A stretch of DNA of 9,178 nucleotides from Thermoflexales bacterium (lineage in GTDB: Bacteria > Chloroflexota > Anaerolineae > S140-20): assembly GCA_015484715.1 (NCBI GenBank), contig WFUY01000273.1:1-9178 (forward strand), written 5' to 3'. Below, one piece after another: positions 1-6,014 of this stretch. A program made the translations under genes and the position numbers. Every line of letters begins with the position of its first letter. Position 1 is the first letter of the stretch. The notes beneath the pieces were generated by a model, which saw nothing but the letters and a program-made list of their open reading frames with translations, was not told where the DNA came from and made no database searches.

Positions 1-1
1 G

Positions 2-910
2 CCCCCCGCCGACCCCCATCCCCCTACCGTCGAGACCGTCCTGCCGCTCATCATCGAGGCCATCGAGACCACCATCCGGGAGTCGGCGGTGGAGCGCCGG
101 CGGATGCTGGGCATCGGCGTGGGGATGGCGGGGCTGGTGGATGGGGCGGCCGGGATCTGCCGCTACTCCCCCTTCTTCGGCTGGCGGAACGTCCGCATCG
201 CCGACCCCATCGCCGAGCACTTCCACCTGCCCGTCTACCTGGAGAACGACGTGAACACCCTGACCATCGCCGAGCAGTGGTTCGGCTACGGCCACGGGGT
301 GGACCACTTCGTGGTGGTCACCGTGGGGCGGGGCATCGGCGCCGGCATCGTGGTCAACGGCCAGTTCTATCGCGGGGCGCTGGGCGGGGCCGGGGAGTTC
401 GGCCACATCACCCTGGTGGATGGCGGGCCGCCCTGCGATTGTGGCAAGCGGGGCTGCTTGGAGGCCCTGGCCTCGGACCCGGCGGTGGTGCGCCAGGCGC
501 GGGCGGCCATCGCCCTGGGGGAGAAGACGAGCCTGGCTGCGGTAGACCCCCTCTCGCTGGAAGCGGTGGTGGAGGCCGCCGAGGCAGGGGACGAGCTGGC
601 CCGGCGGCTGCTGGCCGACTCGGGCCGGTGGCTGGGCATCGGCATCGCCACCCTGGTCAACGTCCTGAACCCCCAGATGGTCATCGTGGGTGGTGAGGGG
701 GTGCGGGCCGGCGAGTGGCGCTTCGGCCCGATGCGCGAGGTGATCCGGGCCCACGCTTTCAACGGGCTGGCCGATGAGATGGAGATCGTCATCGAGCCTT
801 CCGGCGATGAGGCCTGGGCCCGGGGCGCGGCCTGCGTGGTGTTGGGGGAGCTCTTCCGCTCGCCCGTGCAGCGGGAGGGTGCGGTGGACCTCATCGCGGC
901 GGTGGCCTGA
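2..910 (+). CDS. ROK-family sugar-responsive protein, probably transcriptional repressor (5' partial)
   Basis: The reading frame is open from base 2, so the gene begins left of the window and 302 codons plus the stop are visible. The GTG at 89 lies inside a conserved strand (GIGVGMAGLVD) and is not a credible start. Counting from base 2, the ROK landmarks are: the conserved END motif with Asp83 (the catalytic base in ROK kinases), the strand VTVGRGIGAGIVV, and the zinc site His135, Cys145, Cys147, Cys152 in the pattern GH-x9-C-x-C-x4-C followed by LEALAS. The N-terminal part, which would hold either a winged-helix DNA-binding domain (NagC/XylR/Mlc type) or only the DxGxT ATP site (glucokinase type), is outside the window, so regulator versus kinase cannot be settled from sequence alone. 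A regulator is favoured because the gene sits directly upstream of, and in line with, a sugar ABC importer. The domain ends normally with no truncation at the C-terminus. Family assignment is firm; role is inferred. Confidence 0.9.
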   Translation, partial: PPADPHPPTVETVLPLIIEAIETTIRESAVERRRMLGIGVGMAGLVDGAAGICRYSPFFGWRNVRIADPIAEHFHLPVYLENDVNTLTIAEQWFGYGHGVDHFVVVTVGRGIGAGIVVNGQFYRGALGGAGEFGHITLVDGGPPCDCGKRGCLEALASDPAVVRQARAAIALGEKTSLAAVDPLSLEAVVEAAEAGDELARRLLADSGRWLGIGIATLVNVLNPQMVIVGGEGVRAGEWRFGPMREVIRAHAFNGLADEMEIVIEPSGDEAWARGAACVVLGELFRSPVQREGAVDLIAAVA

Positions 911-963
911 GGCCCCTGCCCGACCCCTACGCTCTGTCAGTCGTTTTTCTTCAGCCCCAACTT

Positions 964-984
964 ACTTTGCTCTCCAAACAAAGT
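964..984. promoter_or_regulatory. Inverted repeat, candidate operator
   Basis: ACTTTG, nine bases, then CAAAGT: a perfect 6-bp inverted repeat spanning 21 bases, about two helical turns, as expected for a site bound by a dimeric regulator. It lies about 100 bases upstream of the binding-protein start and 54 bases after the end of the ROK gene, so the ROK protein is the natural candidate to bind it. The spacer is not matched to any known ROK site; function is inference. A weak RNA hairpin is the alternative reading. Confidence 0.35.
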
Positions 985-1044
985 CGAGGCAGAAAGGAGG
1001 GATGCACCGCTCAAGGAGACGACCGATCACCCCTTTTTCAGTTC

Positions 1045-1056
1045 GTTCTTCAGAAC
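1045..1056. promoter_or_regulatory. Short palindrome, candidate operator near the start of the operon
   Basis: GTTCT, two bases, AGAAC: a perfect 5-bp inverted repeat ending 11 bases before the Shine-Dalgarno of the binding-protein gene. A two-base centre is too tight for an RNA hairpin loop with all pairs formed, so a protein-binding site is the more likely meaning if it is real. A 10-base match in a region this size can occur by chance. Confidence 0.25.
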
Positions 1057-1067
1057 CCCTGTAAGCT

Positions 1068-1075
1068 AAGGAGGA
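1068..1075 (+). promoter_or_regulatory. Strong ribosome binding site for the substrate-binding protein
   Basis: AAGGAGGA followed by seven bases and then ATG at 1083. This is a near-perfect Shine-Dalgarno at ideal spacing and fixes the start of the lipoprotein. The strength fits a binding protein that is made in excess over its permeases. Confidence 0.85.
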
Positions 1076-1082
1076 GAACCCA

Positions 1083-2456
1083 ATGAACGCGCGCAAGGCT
1101 TTTCTGCTTTTGATCGTCCTCGTGGTGCTGGCCCTCGTGGTCATTGCCTGCGGGCCGGCGGCCACACCCACCCCCCAGGTCATCAAGGAGACCGTCGTCG
1201 TCACCCAGGTGGTGGAGAAGCCGGGGGAGAAGGTGGTGGAGACCAAGATCGTCGAGGTCGAGAAGGTCGTCACGCCGACGCCGCAGCCGGAAGGGCCAGT
1301 GACCATCGCTTTCTGGCACGCTTACAACCCGGTTGAGACGGAGATGCTTACCAAGAAGGTGATCCCGGCCTTCGAGGAGAAGTATCCTAACATCAAGGTT
1401 GAGGCCCAGGCTGTGCCGTACAACGAGTTCCGCAAGAAGCTGTTGACCGCCATCGCGGGAGGCACCGCCCCGGATCTCATCCGCTCCGACATCATCTGGG
1501 TGCCGGAGTTGGCCGATATGGGGGCCTTGGTAGCTTTGGACGAGCTGATGCCCGACTTCGACGAGTACAAGGACCAGGTCTTCCCCGGGCCGCTCTCGAC
1601 CAACTACTGGAAGGGCCATTACTATGGTCTTCCCCTGGACACCAACACCCGCATCCTGATGTGGAACAAGGAGATGTACGAAGCGGCGGGCATCACCGAG
1701 CCGCCCACGACCATTGACGAGTTCCTGGCCGTCTGTGAGAAGATCAAGAGCCTAGGCGAGGACAAGTACTGTTTCGCCGATGGAGGCACCTACGGCTGGG
1801 CAGTGCTCCCTTGGATCTGGAGCTTCGGAGGTTCCCTTACCGATCCTGATATGACTACAGCCTCCGGCTACGTCAACAGTCCTGCTACAGTAGCAGCCTA
1901 TGAGTTCCTCAAGGAGCTCCTGGATAAAGGGTACCTGCATCCTGGCATCCTCGGCGGCGGTGTGGACACCTCCGGTGGGTATGCTCAGGACCAGATTGCG
2001 AACCTGCTGGAAGGCCCGTGGATGCCTGCTATCTTCGAGGCTCAGTATCCAGACAAGGAGATCCAGTGGGCACTTATGCCTGCCGGGGATGGGGGCTCCA
2101 TCTCTGTCGTGGGTGGCGAGGACATTGTGATGTTCCAGCAAAGCCAGCACAAGGAGGCGGCGGCGGAGTTTATCCGCTTTATGCTCTCGCCCGAGGTGCA
2201 GTTGATGATGGCAGACGTTGGGCAGGTGCCAGTGCGTATGGATGTCACCGACGAAGCGGTGCAGAAGCAGCCCTACTTTGCGCTCTTCTTCGAGCAGCTC
2301 AAGACGGCCAAGGCCCGCCTGCCCCATCCCAATTGGCCTAAGATCGAAGACCTGCTTACCAGCACCGGTCAAGCCATCCTGCGGGGTGAGAAGGGCGCTC
2401 AAGAGGCCCTCGACGAGCTGGCTCCTAAGATAGACAGCTTGCTGGCGACAGACTGA
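1083..2456 (+). CDS. Sugar ABC transporter substrate-binding lipoprotein (family 1)
   Basis: A 457-residue extracellular solute-binding protein of the maltose/multiple-sugar type, anchored to the outer face of the cytoplasmic membrane. Residues 1-22 form a lipoprotein signal peptide: positively charged start (Arg4, Lys5), a hydrophobic stretch, and lipobox V-I-A-C with the modified Cys at 23. Residues 24-71 are a Thr/Pro then Val/Glu/Lys-rich spacer ending in TPTPQPEGP, a linker style frequent in Chloroflexota lipoproteins. The binding fold starts near residue 73 (VTIAFWHAYNPVE) and carries usual family features such as GTAPDLI near 131-137, YGLPLDTNTRILMWNKEMYEAAG near 180-202, and late motifs GPWM and AAAEFIRFMLSPE. 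Length is normal for the family. The ligand cannot be read from sequence; the neighbouring GH66 genes suggest isomaltooligosaccharides, linear or cyclic. It is the first gene after the control region and is separated from the permeases by a strong stem-loop. Confidence 0.95.
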   Translation: MNARKAFLLLIVLVVLALVVIACGPAATPTPQVIKETVVVTQVVEKPGEKVVETKIVEVEKVVTPTPQPEGPVTIAFWHAYNPVETEMLTKKVIPAFEEKYPNIKVEAQAVPYNEFRKKLLTAIAGGTAPDLIRSDIIWVPELADMGALVALDELMPDFDEYKDQVFPGPLSTNYWKGHYYGLPLDTNTRILMWNKEMYEAAGITEPPTTIDEFLAVCEKIKSLGEDKYCFADGGTYGWAVLPWIWSFGGSLTDPDMTTASGYVNSPATVAAYEFLKELLDKGYLHPGILGGGVDTSGGYAQDQIANLLEGPWMPAIFEAQYPDKEIQWALMPAGDGGSISVVGGEDIVMFQQSQHKEAAAEFIRFMLSPEVQLMMADVGQVPVRMDVTDEAVQKQPYFALFFEQLKTAKARLPHPNWPKIEDLLTSTGQAILRGEKGAQEALDELAPKIDSLLATD

Positions 2457-2478
2457 TCCTCCCGTCAGCTACAGCAAA

Positions 2479-2508
2479 GAGGCGGGCGGCCATAGGTCCG
2501 CCCGCCTC
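2479..2508 (+). terminator. Perfect GC-rich stem-loop between binding protein and permease genes
   Basis: GAGGCGGGCGG (2479-2489), an 8-base loop, and CCGCCCGCCTC (2498-2508) form an 11-bp stem with no mismatch, 22 bases after the binding-protein stop. No T-run follows directly: the next bases are CCCTGATGCG, with only short T runs from 2520. It therefore looks less like a full intrinsic terminator than a partial terminator or a 3'-end barrier that protects the upstream mRNA. Such elements after binding-protein genes, known from malE-malF and similar operons, let the binding protein be made at higher levels than the permeases. Confidence 0.75.
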
Positions 2509-2542
2509 CCCTGATGCGTGTTTCTATCCCACACCGCCTTTT

Positions 2543-2550
2543 GGGGAAAG
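2543..2550 (+). promoter_or_regulatory. Ribosome binding site deciding the permease start
   Basis: GGGGAAAG lies eight bases before ATG 2559. The in-frame ATG at 2514 is preceded only by the pyrimidine-rich end of the stem-loop and has no Shine-Dalgarno, so the later start is preferred. The match to the anti-Shine-Dalgarno is moderate. Confidence 0.5.
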
Positions 2551-2558
2551 TTTGCGTG

Positions 2559-3452
2559 ATGAACAGAGCCCTCCGCCAGCAGCAGATCCGAGTGGCGTAT
2601 CTCTTCATGCTCCCCGGCTTGATCTTCTTCCTCACCTTCCAGATCTATCCTCTGATCAAGGCCTTCCAGATCAGCTTGTACCGATGGGAGATCATGCCGG
2701 GGCAGGCCAGCCAGTTCTTGGGGCTCGCCAACTATCTGCGGGCCTTCCAAGACCCCATCTTCTGGCTGGCGATGCGGAACACGGCCCTCTACACCCTGGT
2801 GACCGTGCCGGGACAGATGGTGCTGGCTATGGTAGTTGCCCTGGCCCTCAACCGTCTCGTCTGGGGACGGGTCTTCTTCCGCACGGTCTACTACCTCCCT
2901 GTGATCACCTCCTGGGTCGTCGTCTCCTTGCTCTTTAAGTTCCTCTTCAACAGCCAGGCTGGGCTGATCAACTTCGTCCTGAAGGACCTGTTGCACCTAA
3001 CTCCCAACTACATCCCCTGGCTTCAGAATCCCGGCACCGCCCTCATCGCCATTATGACCTTGGGCATCTGGAAGGGGATCGGTTGGTCTATGGTGATCTT
3101 CCTGGCAGCCTTGCAGGGGATTCCCGTGGAACTCCACGAGGCGGCTGCCATTGACGGGGCCAGCCGATGGCAGCGGTTCTGGTACGTGACCCTCCCCATA
3201 ATGCGCCCCACCCTCGTCTTCGTCCTGGTGATGCTGACCATCGGTGGCTTCAACGTCTTCATTCCGGTTTATCTCATCACCGGGGGAGAGCCTATGCACC
3301 GCACGGAGACGATCCTCACGTATATGTACAACGAGGCCTTCAATTTTCTGGACTTTGGCTATGGTGCGGCGCTCTCCTATCTCCTGGCGGCTATCATCTT
3401 CGTCCTCAGCTTCCTGCAGATCCGCTTTTTGCGCCGGCCCGTGGAATTTTGA
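2559..3452 (+). CDS. Sugar ABC transporter permease, MalF/UgpA-type
   Basis: A 297-residue inner-membrane permease, one half of the channel of a CUT1-type carbohydrate importer. The start at 2559 gives MNRALRQQQIRVAYLFMLPGLIFFL, the usual short basic N-terminus leading into the first membrane helix (about 12-33). Further hydrophobic segments lie near 74-97, 110-130, 160-185, 218-240 and 270-290, giving the six helices expected. The cytoplasmic EAA loop that docks on the ATPase is clear at about 191-214: ELHEAAAIDGASRWQRFWYV then TLPIMRP. An upstream ATG at 2514 would add 15 residues without family support. The stop TGA shares its last base with the ATG of the next permease, so the two are probably translationally coupled. 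Confidence 0.94.
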   Translation: MNRALRQQQIRVAYLFMLPGLIFFLTFQIYPLIKAFQISLYRWEIMPGQASQFLGLANYLRAFQDPIFWLAMRNTALYTLVTVPGQMVLAMVVALALNRLVWGRVFFRTVYYLPVITSWVVVSLLFKFLFNSQAGLINFVLKDLLHLTPNYIPWLQNPGTALIAIMTLGIWKGIGWSMVIFLAALQGIPVELHEAAAIDGASRWQRFWYVTLPIMRPTLVFVLVMLTIGGFNVFIPVYLITGGEPMHRTETILTYMYNEAFNFLDFGYGAALSYLLAAIIFVLSFLQIRFLRRPVEF

Positions 3453-4309
3453 TGGAGCGAACCCCGATGGTGTTGAACAAGCGTCAGCAGTTCGTCGAGA
3501 TCGTTTTCTTGTACCTGGCCCTGGGGGCGGGGGCCGTCGTGATGGCGATCCCTCTCATCTACATGGTCTCCACGGCCCTGAAGGGGCAGGTCTACGTCTT
3601 CGAGATCCCTCCCCGTTTCATCCCTAGGGAGCCCACCCTCGCCAACTTCATCGAGGCCTGGCAGTCGAACAACTTCTCCCTCTACTTCCGCAACAGCGCC
3701 GTCGTGGCCGTGACGGCGACCCTCGTCTCGGTGCTCTGTTCCGCGATGCTGGCGTATGCCTTCGCCCGTTTCCAGTTTCCGGGCAAGGCCCCGATCTTCT
3801 ACATGCTCCTCTTCACCCTGATGATACCCGGCTTGATGCTCATCATTCCCCAGTTCCTCCTGGCCAAGACGCTGGGGCTGCGCAACAGTCTGAGCGGGCT
3901 CGTCTTCGTCTACGTGGCGATGACGATCCCCTTGAACACCTTTCTCCTGCGGGGTTTCTTCGAGCAGTTGCCCAGAGAGTTGGAAGAAGCGGTGCTCATA
4001 GACGGCGGAGGGTATGGCACCATCTTCTTCCGCATCATCTTGCCTCTCTCCCAACCTGCCCTGGCTACCGTTTCCATCTTCACCTTCCTCTTCGCCTGGG
4101 ATGAGTTCACCTGGGCGCTTACCGCGATAGATGTGGAGGCCAAGCGGACCCTGCCGGTTGCCATTGCCACTTTTCACGGGGCACACCTCACCCAGTGGGG
4201 CCTGGTCTTCGCCGCCTCCCTCATCGCGATGATCCCCATCGTGCTCCTGTATGCGAGTCTGCAACGCTACTTCATCAGCGGCCTGACCACCGGGGCCCTC
4301 AAGGGTTAG
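3452..4309 (+). CDS. Sugar ABC transporter permease, MalG/UgpE-type
   Basis: A 285-residue second permease of the same importer. It starts at the ATG in the TGATG junction with the previous gene (one-base overlap), and the N-terminus MERTPMVLNKRQQFVEIVFLYLA fits the family; translation beyond this point upstream is a different frame of the preceding gene. The first helix is near 15-36, followed by the typical ExPPRFIPREPTLANF periplasmic entry, and then five more hydrophobic stretches. The EAA loop is at about 177-197: ELEEAVLIDGGGYGTIFFRI, then ILPLSQPAL. Together with the preceding permease it forms the heterodimeric channel. No ATP-binding subunit is encoded in the window, so a shared MsmK/UgpC-like ATPase encoded elsewhere is likely to serve it, as is common for CUT1 systems. 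Confidence 0.94.
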   Translation: MERTPMVLNKRQQFVEIVFLYLALGAGAVVMAIPLIYMVSTALKGQVYVFEIPPRFIPREPTLANFIEAWQSNNFSLYFRNSAVVAVTATLVSVLCSAMLAYAFARFQFPGKAPIFYMLLFTLMIPGLMLIIPQFLLAKTLGLRNSLSGLVFVYVAMTIPLNTFLLRGFFEQLPRELEEAVLIDGGGYGTIFFRIILPLSQPALATVSIFTFLFAWDEFTWALTAIDVEAKRTLPVAIATFHGAHLTQWGLVFAASLIAMIPIVLLYASLQRYFISGLTTGALKG

Positions 4310-4310
4310 G

Positions 4311-4319
4311 GGGAGGAGG
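4311..4319 (+). promoter_or_regulatory. Purine-rich ribosome binding site of the cytoplasmic GH66 gene
   Basis: GGGAGGAGG lies between the permease stop (4307-4309) and ATG 4321. The core GGAGG at 4312-4316 leaves four bases of spacing, shorter than usual, while the AGGAGG at 4314-4319 would leave only one. No better downstream start exists without removing conserved N-terminal sequence, so ATG 4321 is kept. Confidence 0.55.
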
Positions 4320-4320
4320 C

Positions 4321-5988
4321 ATGGCTGCCGTCGAGATTCTGGACATCTTTCCTCACAAAGGAACGTATCCGCCGGGGGAGGAGGCGACCATCTGGGTGCA
4401 CGGACACTGTCCGGGGCCGGCCCCCTTTCGGGGCACCATCCGACTCCAGGTGACCTTTCTGGCGGATAGGGTGCACGAAGTAGAAGCGGACCTCTCGCTT
4501 CCCCCCGGTGGGTCGGAGTGGGTGTCTGTGGCACTGCCCCTTCCTCCGACGGATGGACGGGGCTACGGCGTGGATGGGGTGGTGACTGACGAGGAGGGCA
4601 GGGTAGTCGCCCGAACTTCTACGGCCGTGGATGTGCTGAGTCGGTGGACGATGGCCCCTCGTTACGGCTTCCTCTCCGATTTCCCGCCGGATCGGGCCGA
4701 CGTCGTGTCTACCATCGAAGGGTTGGCGCGCTACCACATCAACGGGCTGCAGTTCTACGACTGGATGTATCGCCACGAAGACCTGTTGGCGGATCAGGAG
4801 ACCTATCAGGACCCGTTGGGGCGTTGGCTCTCCCGCCAGACGGTACGGGCCTTCATCGAGGCGGCCCATCGTCGCAACATCGCTGCAATGGCCTACACGG
4901 CCGTCTACGGGGCATCGGTGGGGTTCGGGCAAGCTCATCCCGACTGGGCCCTCTACGATGCTCAGGGTCGCATCATTCCCTTCGGCCAGGATTTCCTGAG
5001 CATCATGAACCCTGCCCCCGATTCCCCTTGGACCGACTACTTGATAGCTCAGTTCGTAGAAGCGATGCACAAGATGGGCTTCGACGGGATCCATCTGGAC
5101 CAGTACGGCGATCCCAAGGCGGGCTTTGATGCCCAGGGACGTCCGGTGGAGATCGCCCAGGCTTTCCACGCCTTTATCCGGCGAGCGCGGGAGAGGTTGG
5201 TGGCCGTCCGCCCTGAAGCGGCGGTCGTCTTCAACGCCGTGGGCAACTGGCCCATCGAGGATGTGGCTCAAGCACCGCAGGACTTCCTGTACATCGAGGT
5301 GTGGCCCCCCCATACCCGGTACTACGATCTCTGGTCGTTGATCGTCAACGCCCGACGGCTGGGCGAAGGGAAGCCGGTCGTGCTGGCAGTCTACATCCCC
5401 CCTTCTCAGCCCCACAACGTCCGCCTGGCCGATGCGGTGATCTTTGCCAGCGGGGGGTTCCACATCGAGCTGGGTGAGCAGGGGAAGATGCTGGCCGATC
5501 CCTATTTCCCCAATTACCAGCCGGTGCCGAAGGGGTTGGCCGGCGTGTTGCGTCGCTACTACGACTTTGTGGTGCGTTACGAGAACCTGTTGGCTCTGGA
5601 GACCGAGGACGTCACCGAAGAAGAGGCCGGGTCCATCACTATCGAAGGCGTAGAGGTCACCCACAAGGGGGATCGGGATAGGGTGTGGGTGATGGTACGG
5701 CGTGGGGCAGGCGTGGAGGTCATCCACCTGATCAACCTGGTCGGTCTCCCCACGTCCGAATGGAGCGAGGCGCTGCCGGCAGGACCTTCCCCTCTGGAAG
5801 GGGTGCGGGTGCGTTGCTACACCGACCGACGTCCTCGGCGCGTCTGGCTGGCCTCCCCCGACTTTGCCGATGTCCAAGCTCGGCCTCTCCCCTATCGCGT
5901 TGACCGGGATGAGCGGGGAAGCTACGTCACCTTCACCGTGCCCCGCCTTGACTATTGGGACCTGATCGCCATAGAGTGTGCTCGTTGA
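4321..5988 (+). CDS. GH66 glucanase (dextranase/CITase family), no signal peptide
   Basis: A 555-residue glycoside hydrolase family 66 protein, acting on alpha-1,6-glucans with a retaining mechanism. Residues 1 to about 110 form an N-terminal Ig-like beta domain. The (beta/alpha)8 barrel starts near Arg114 (RYGFLSDFPPDR) and shows the family hallmark NGLQFYDWMYRHE at 141-153. The likely nucleophile is Asp260 in GFDGIHLDQYG and the likely acid/base is Glu326 in FLYIEVWP; their 66-residue spacing is close to that in characterised members (about 68-70). The barrel runs on through YIPPSQPHNVRLADAV to about 440, then a C-terminal beta domain (VIHLINLVG, VWLASPDF, YVTFTVPRLDYWDLI). The N-terminus MAAVEILDIFPHKG has no signal peptide or membrane segment, so the enzyme should be cytoplasmic. 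It lacks the CBM35 insertion present in its neighbour. It starts 11 bases after the permease stop, in the same operon, which suits a role in breaking down imported oligosaccharides, linear or cyclic. Dextranase, cyclic-oligosaccharide hydrolase or transglycosylase activity cannot be told apart from sequence. Confidence 0.9.
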   Translation: MAAVEILDIFPHKGTYPPGEEATIWVHGHCPGPAPFRGTIRLQVTFLADRVHEVEADLSLPPGGSEWVSVALPLPPTDGRGYGVDGVVTDEEGRVVARTSTAVDVLSRWTMAPRYGFLSDFPPDRADVVSTIEGLARYHINGLQFYDWMYRHEDLLADQETYQDPLGRWLSRQTVRAFIEAAHRRNIAAMAYTAVYGASVGFGQAHPDWALYDAQGRIIPFGQDFLSIMNPAPDSPWTDYLIAQFVEAMHKMGFDGIHLDQYGDPKAGFDAQGRPVEIAQAFHAFIRRARERLVAVRPEAAVVFNAVGNWPIEDVAQAPQDFLYIEVWPPHTRYYDLWSLIVNARRLGEGKPVVLAVYIPPSQPHNVRLADAVIFASGGFHIELGEQGKMLADPYFPNYQPVPKGLAGVLRRYYDFVVRYENLLALETEDVTEEEAGSITIEGVEVTHKGDRDRVWVMVRRGAGVEVIHLINLVGLPTSEWSEALPAGPSPLEGVRVRCYTDRRPRRVWLASPDFADVQARPLPYRVDRDERGSYVTFTVPRLDYWDLIAIECAR

Positions 5989-5996
5989 GCACCGAC

Positions 5997-6007
5997 AAAG
6001 GAAGGAG
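5997..6007 (+). promoter_or_regulatory. Ribosome binding site of the exported GH66 gene
   Basis: AAAGGAAGGAG, with the GGAG core ending seven bases before ATG 6015. The gap from the previous stop is only 26 bases and contains no hairpin, so both GH66 genes are probably on one transcript. Confidence 0.75.
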
Positions 6008-6014
6008 CAAGAGT

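Larger units (their letters stand above)
911..1082 (+). promoter_or_regulatory. Intergenic control region upstream of the transport operon
   Basis: This 172-base gap between the ROK gene and the binding-protein gene is the longest gene-free stretch in the window. It is less GC-rich than its surroundings, with T-tracts near 943-948 and 1034-1038, and holds two inverted repeats (annotated separately) and two purine-rich stretches. I see no pair of -35/-10 hexamers good enough to name, and no T-tailed hairpin that would end ROK transcription. A promoter here is inferred from position: it is the only sizeable gap before a run of closely packed genes. Confidence 0.5.

Noticed and set aside
904..914. 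GGCC-TGA-GGCC palindrome spanning the ROK stop codon, as a possible terminator.
   Set aside because: The stem is only four base pairs and no T-run follows; not enough for a terminator call.
1002..1064. A 20-codon reading frame (MHRSRRRPITPF...) preceded by AAAGGAGG, ending just before the ribosome binding site of the lipoprotein gene; possible leader peptide.
   Set aside because: The Shine-Dalgarno leaves only one base before the ATG, the peptide has no run of a regulatory amino acid, and it shows no family signal. Too weak to annotate without conservation data.
1083..2456. More mixed codon endings in the second half of the binding-protein gene than in the ROK gene or the 3' part of the large GH66 gene, as a sign of horizontal transfer.
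   Set aside because: The shift is gradual and judged by eye, there are no mobile-element remains, direct repeats or tRNA genes nearby, and operon genes often differ this much.
2514..2558. An upstream ATG that would extend the first permease by 15 residues.
   Set aside because: It has no Shine-Dalgarno, follows the stem-loop by five bases, and the added residues (MRVSIPHRLLGKVCV) are not typical of the family N-terminus. ATG 2559 with GGGGAAAG at eight bases is preferred.
4306..5877. A long open frame on the minus strand opposite the first GH66 gene, and similar long minus-strand frames at 3377-4534 and 7713-8576.
   Set aside because: They are mirror frames of GC-rich coding sequence: composition is biased, no family motif is seen, and the + strand frames hold clear catalytic or EAA motifs with good ribosome binding sites.
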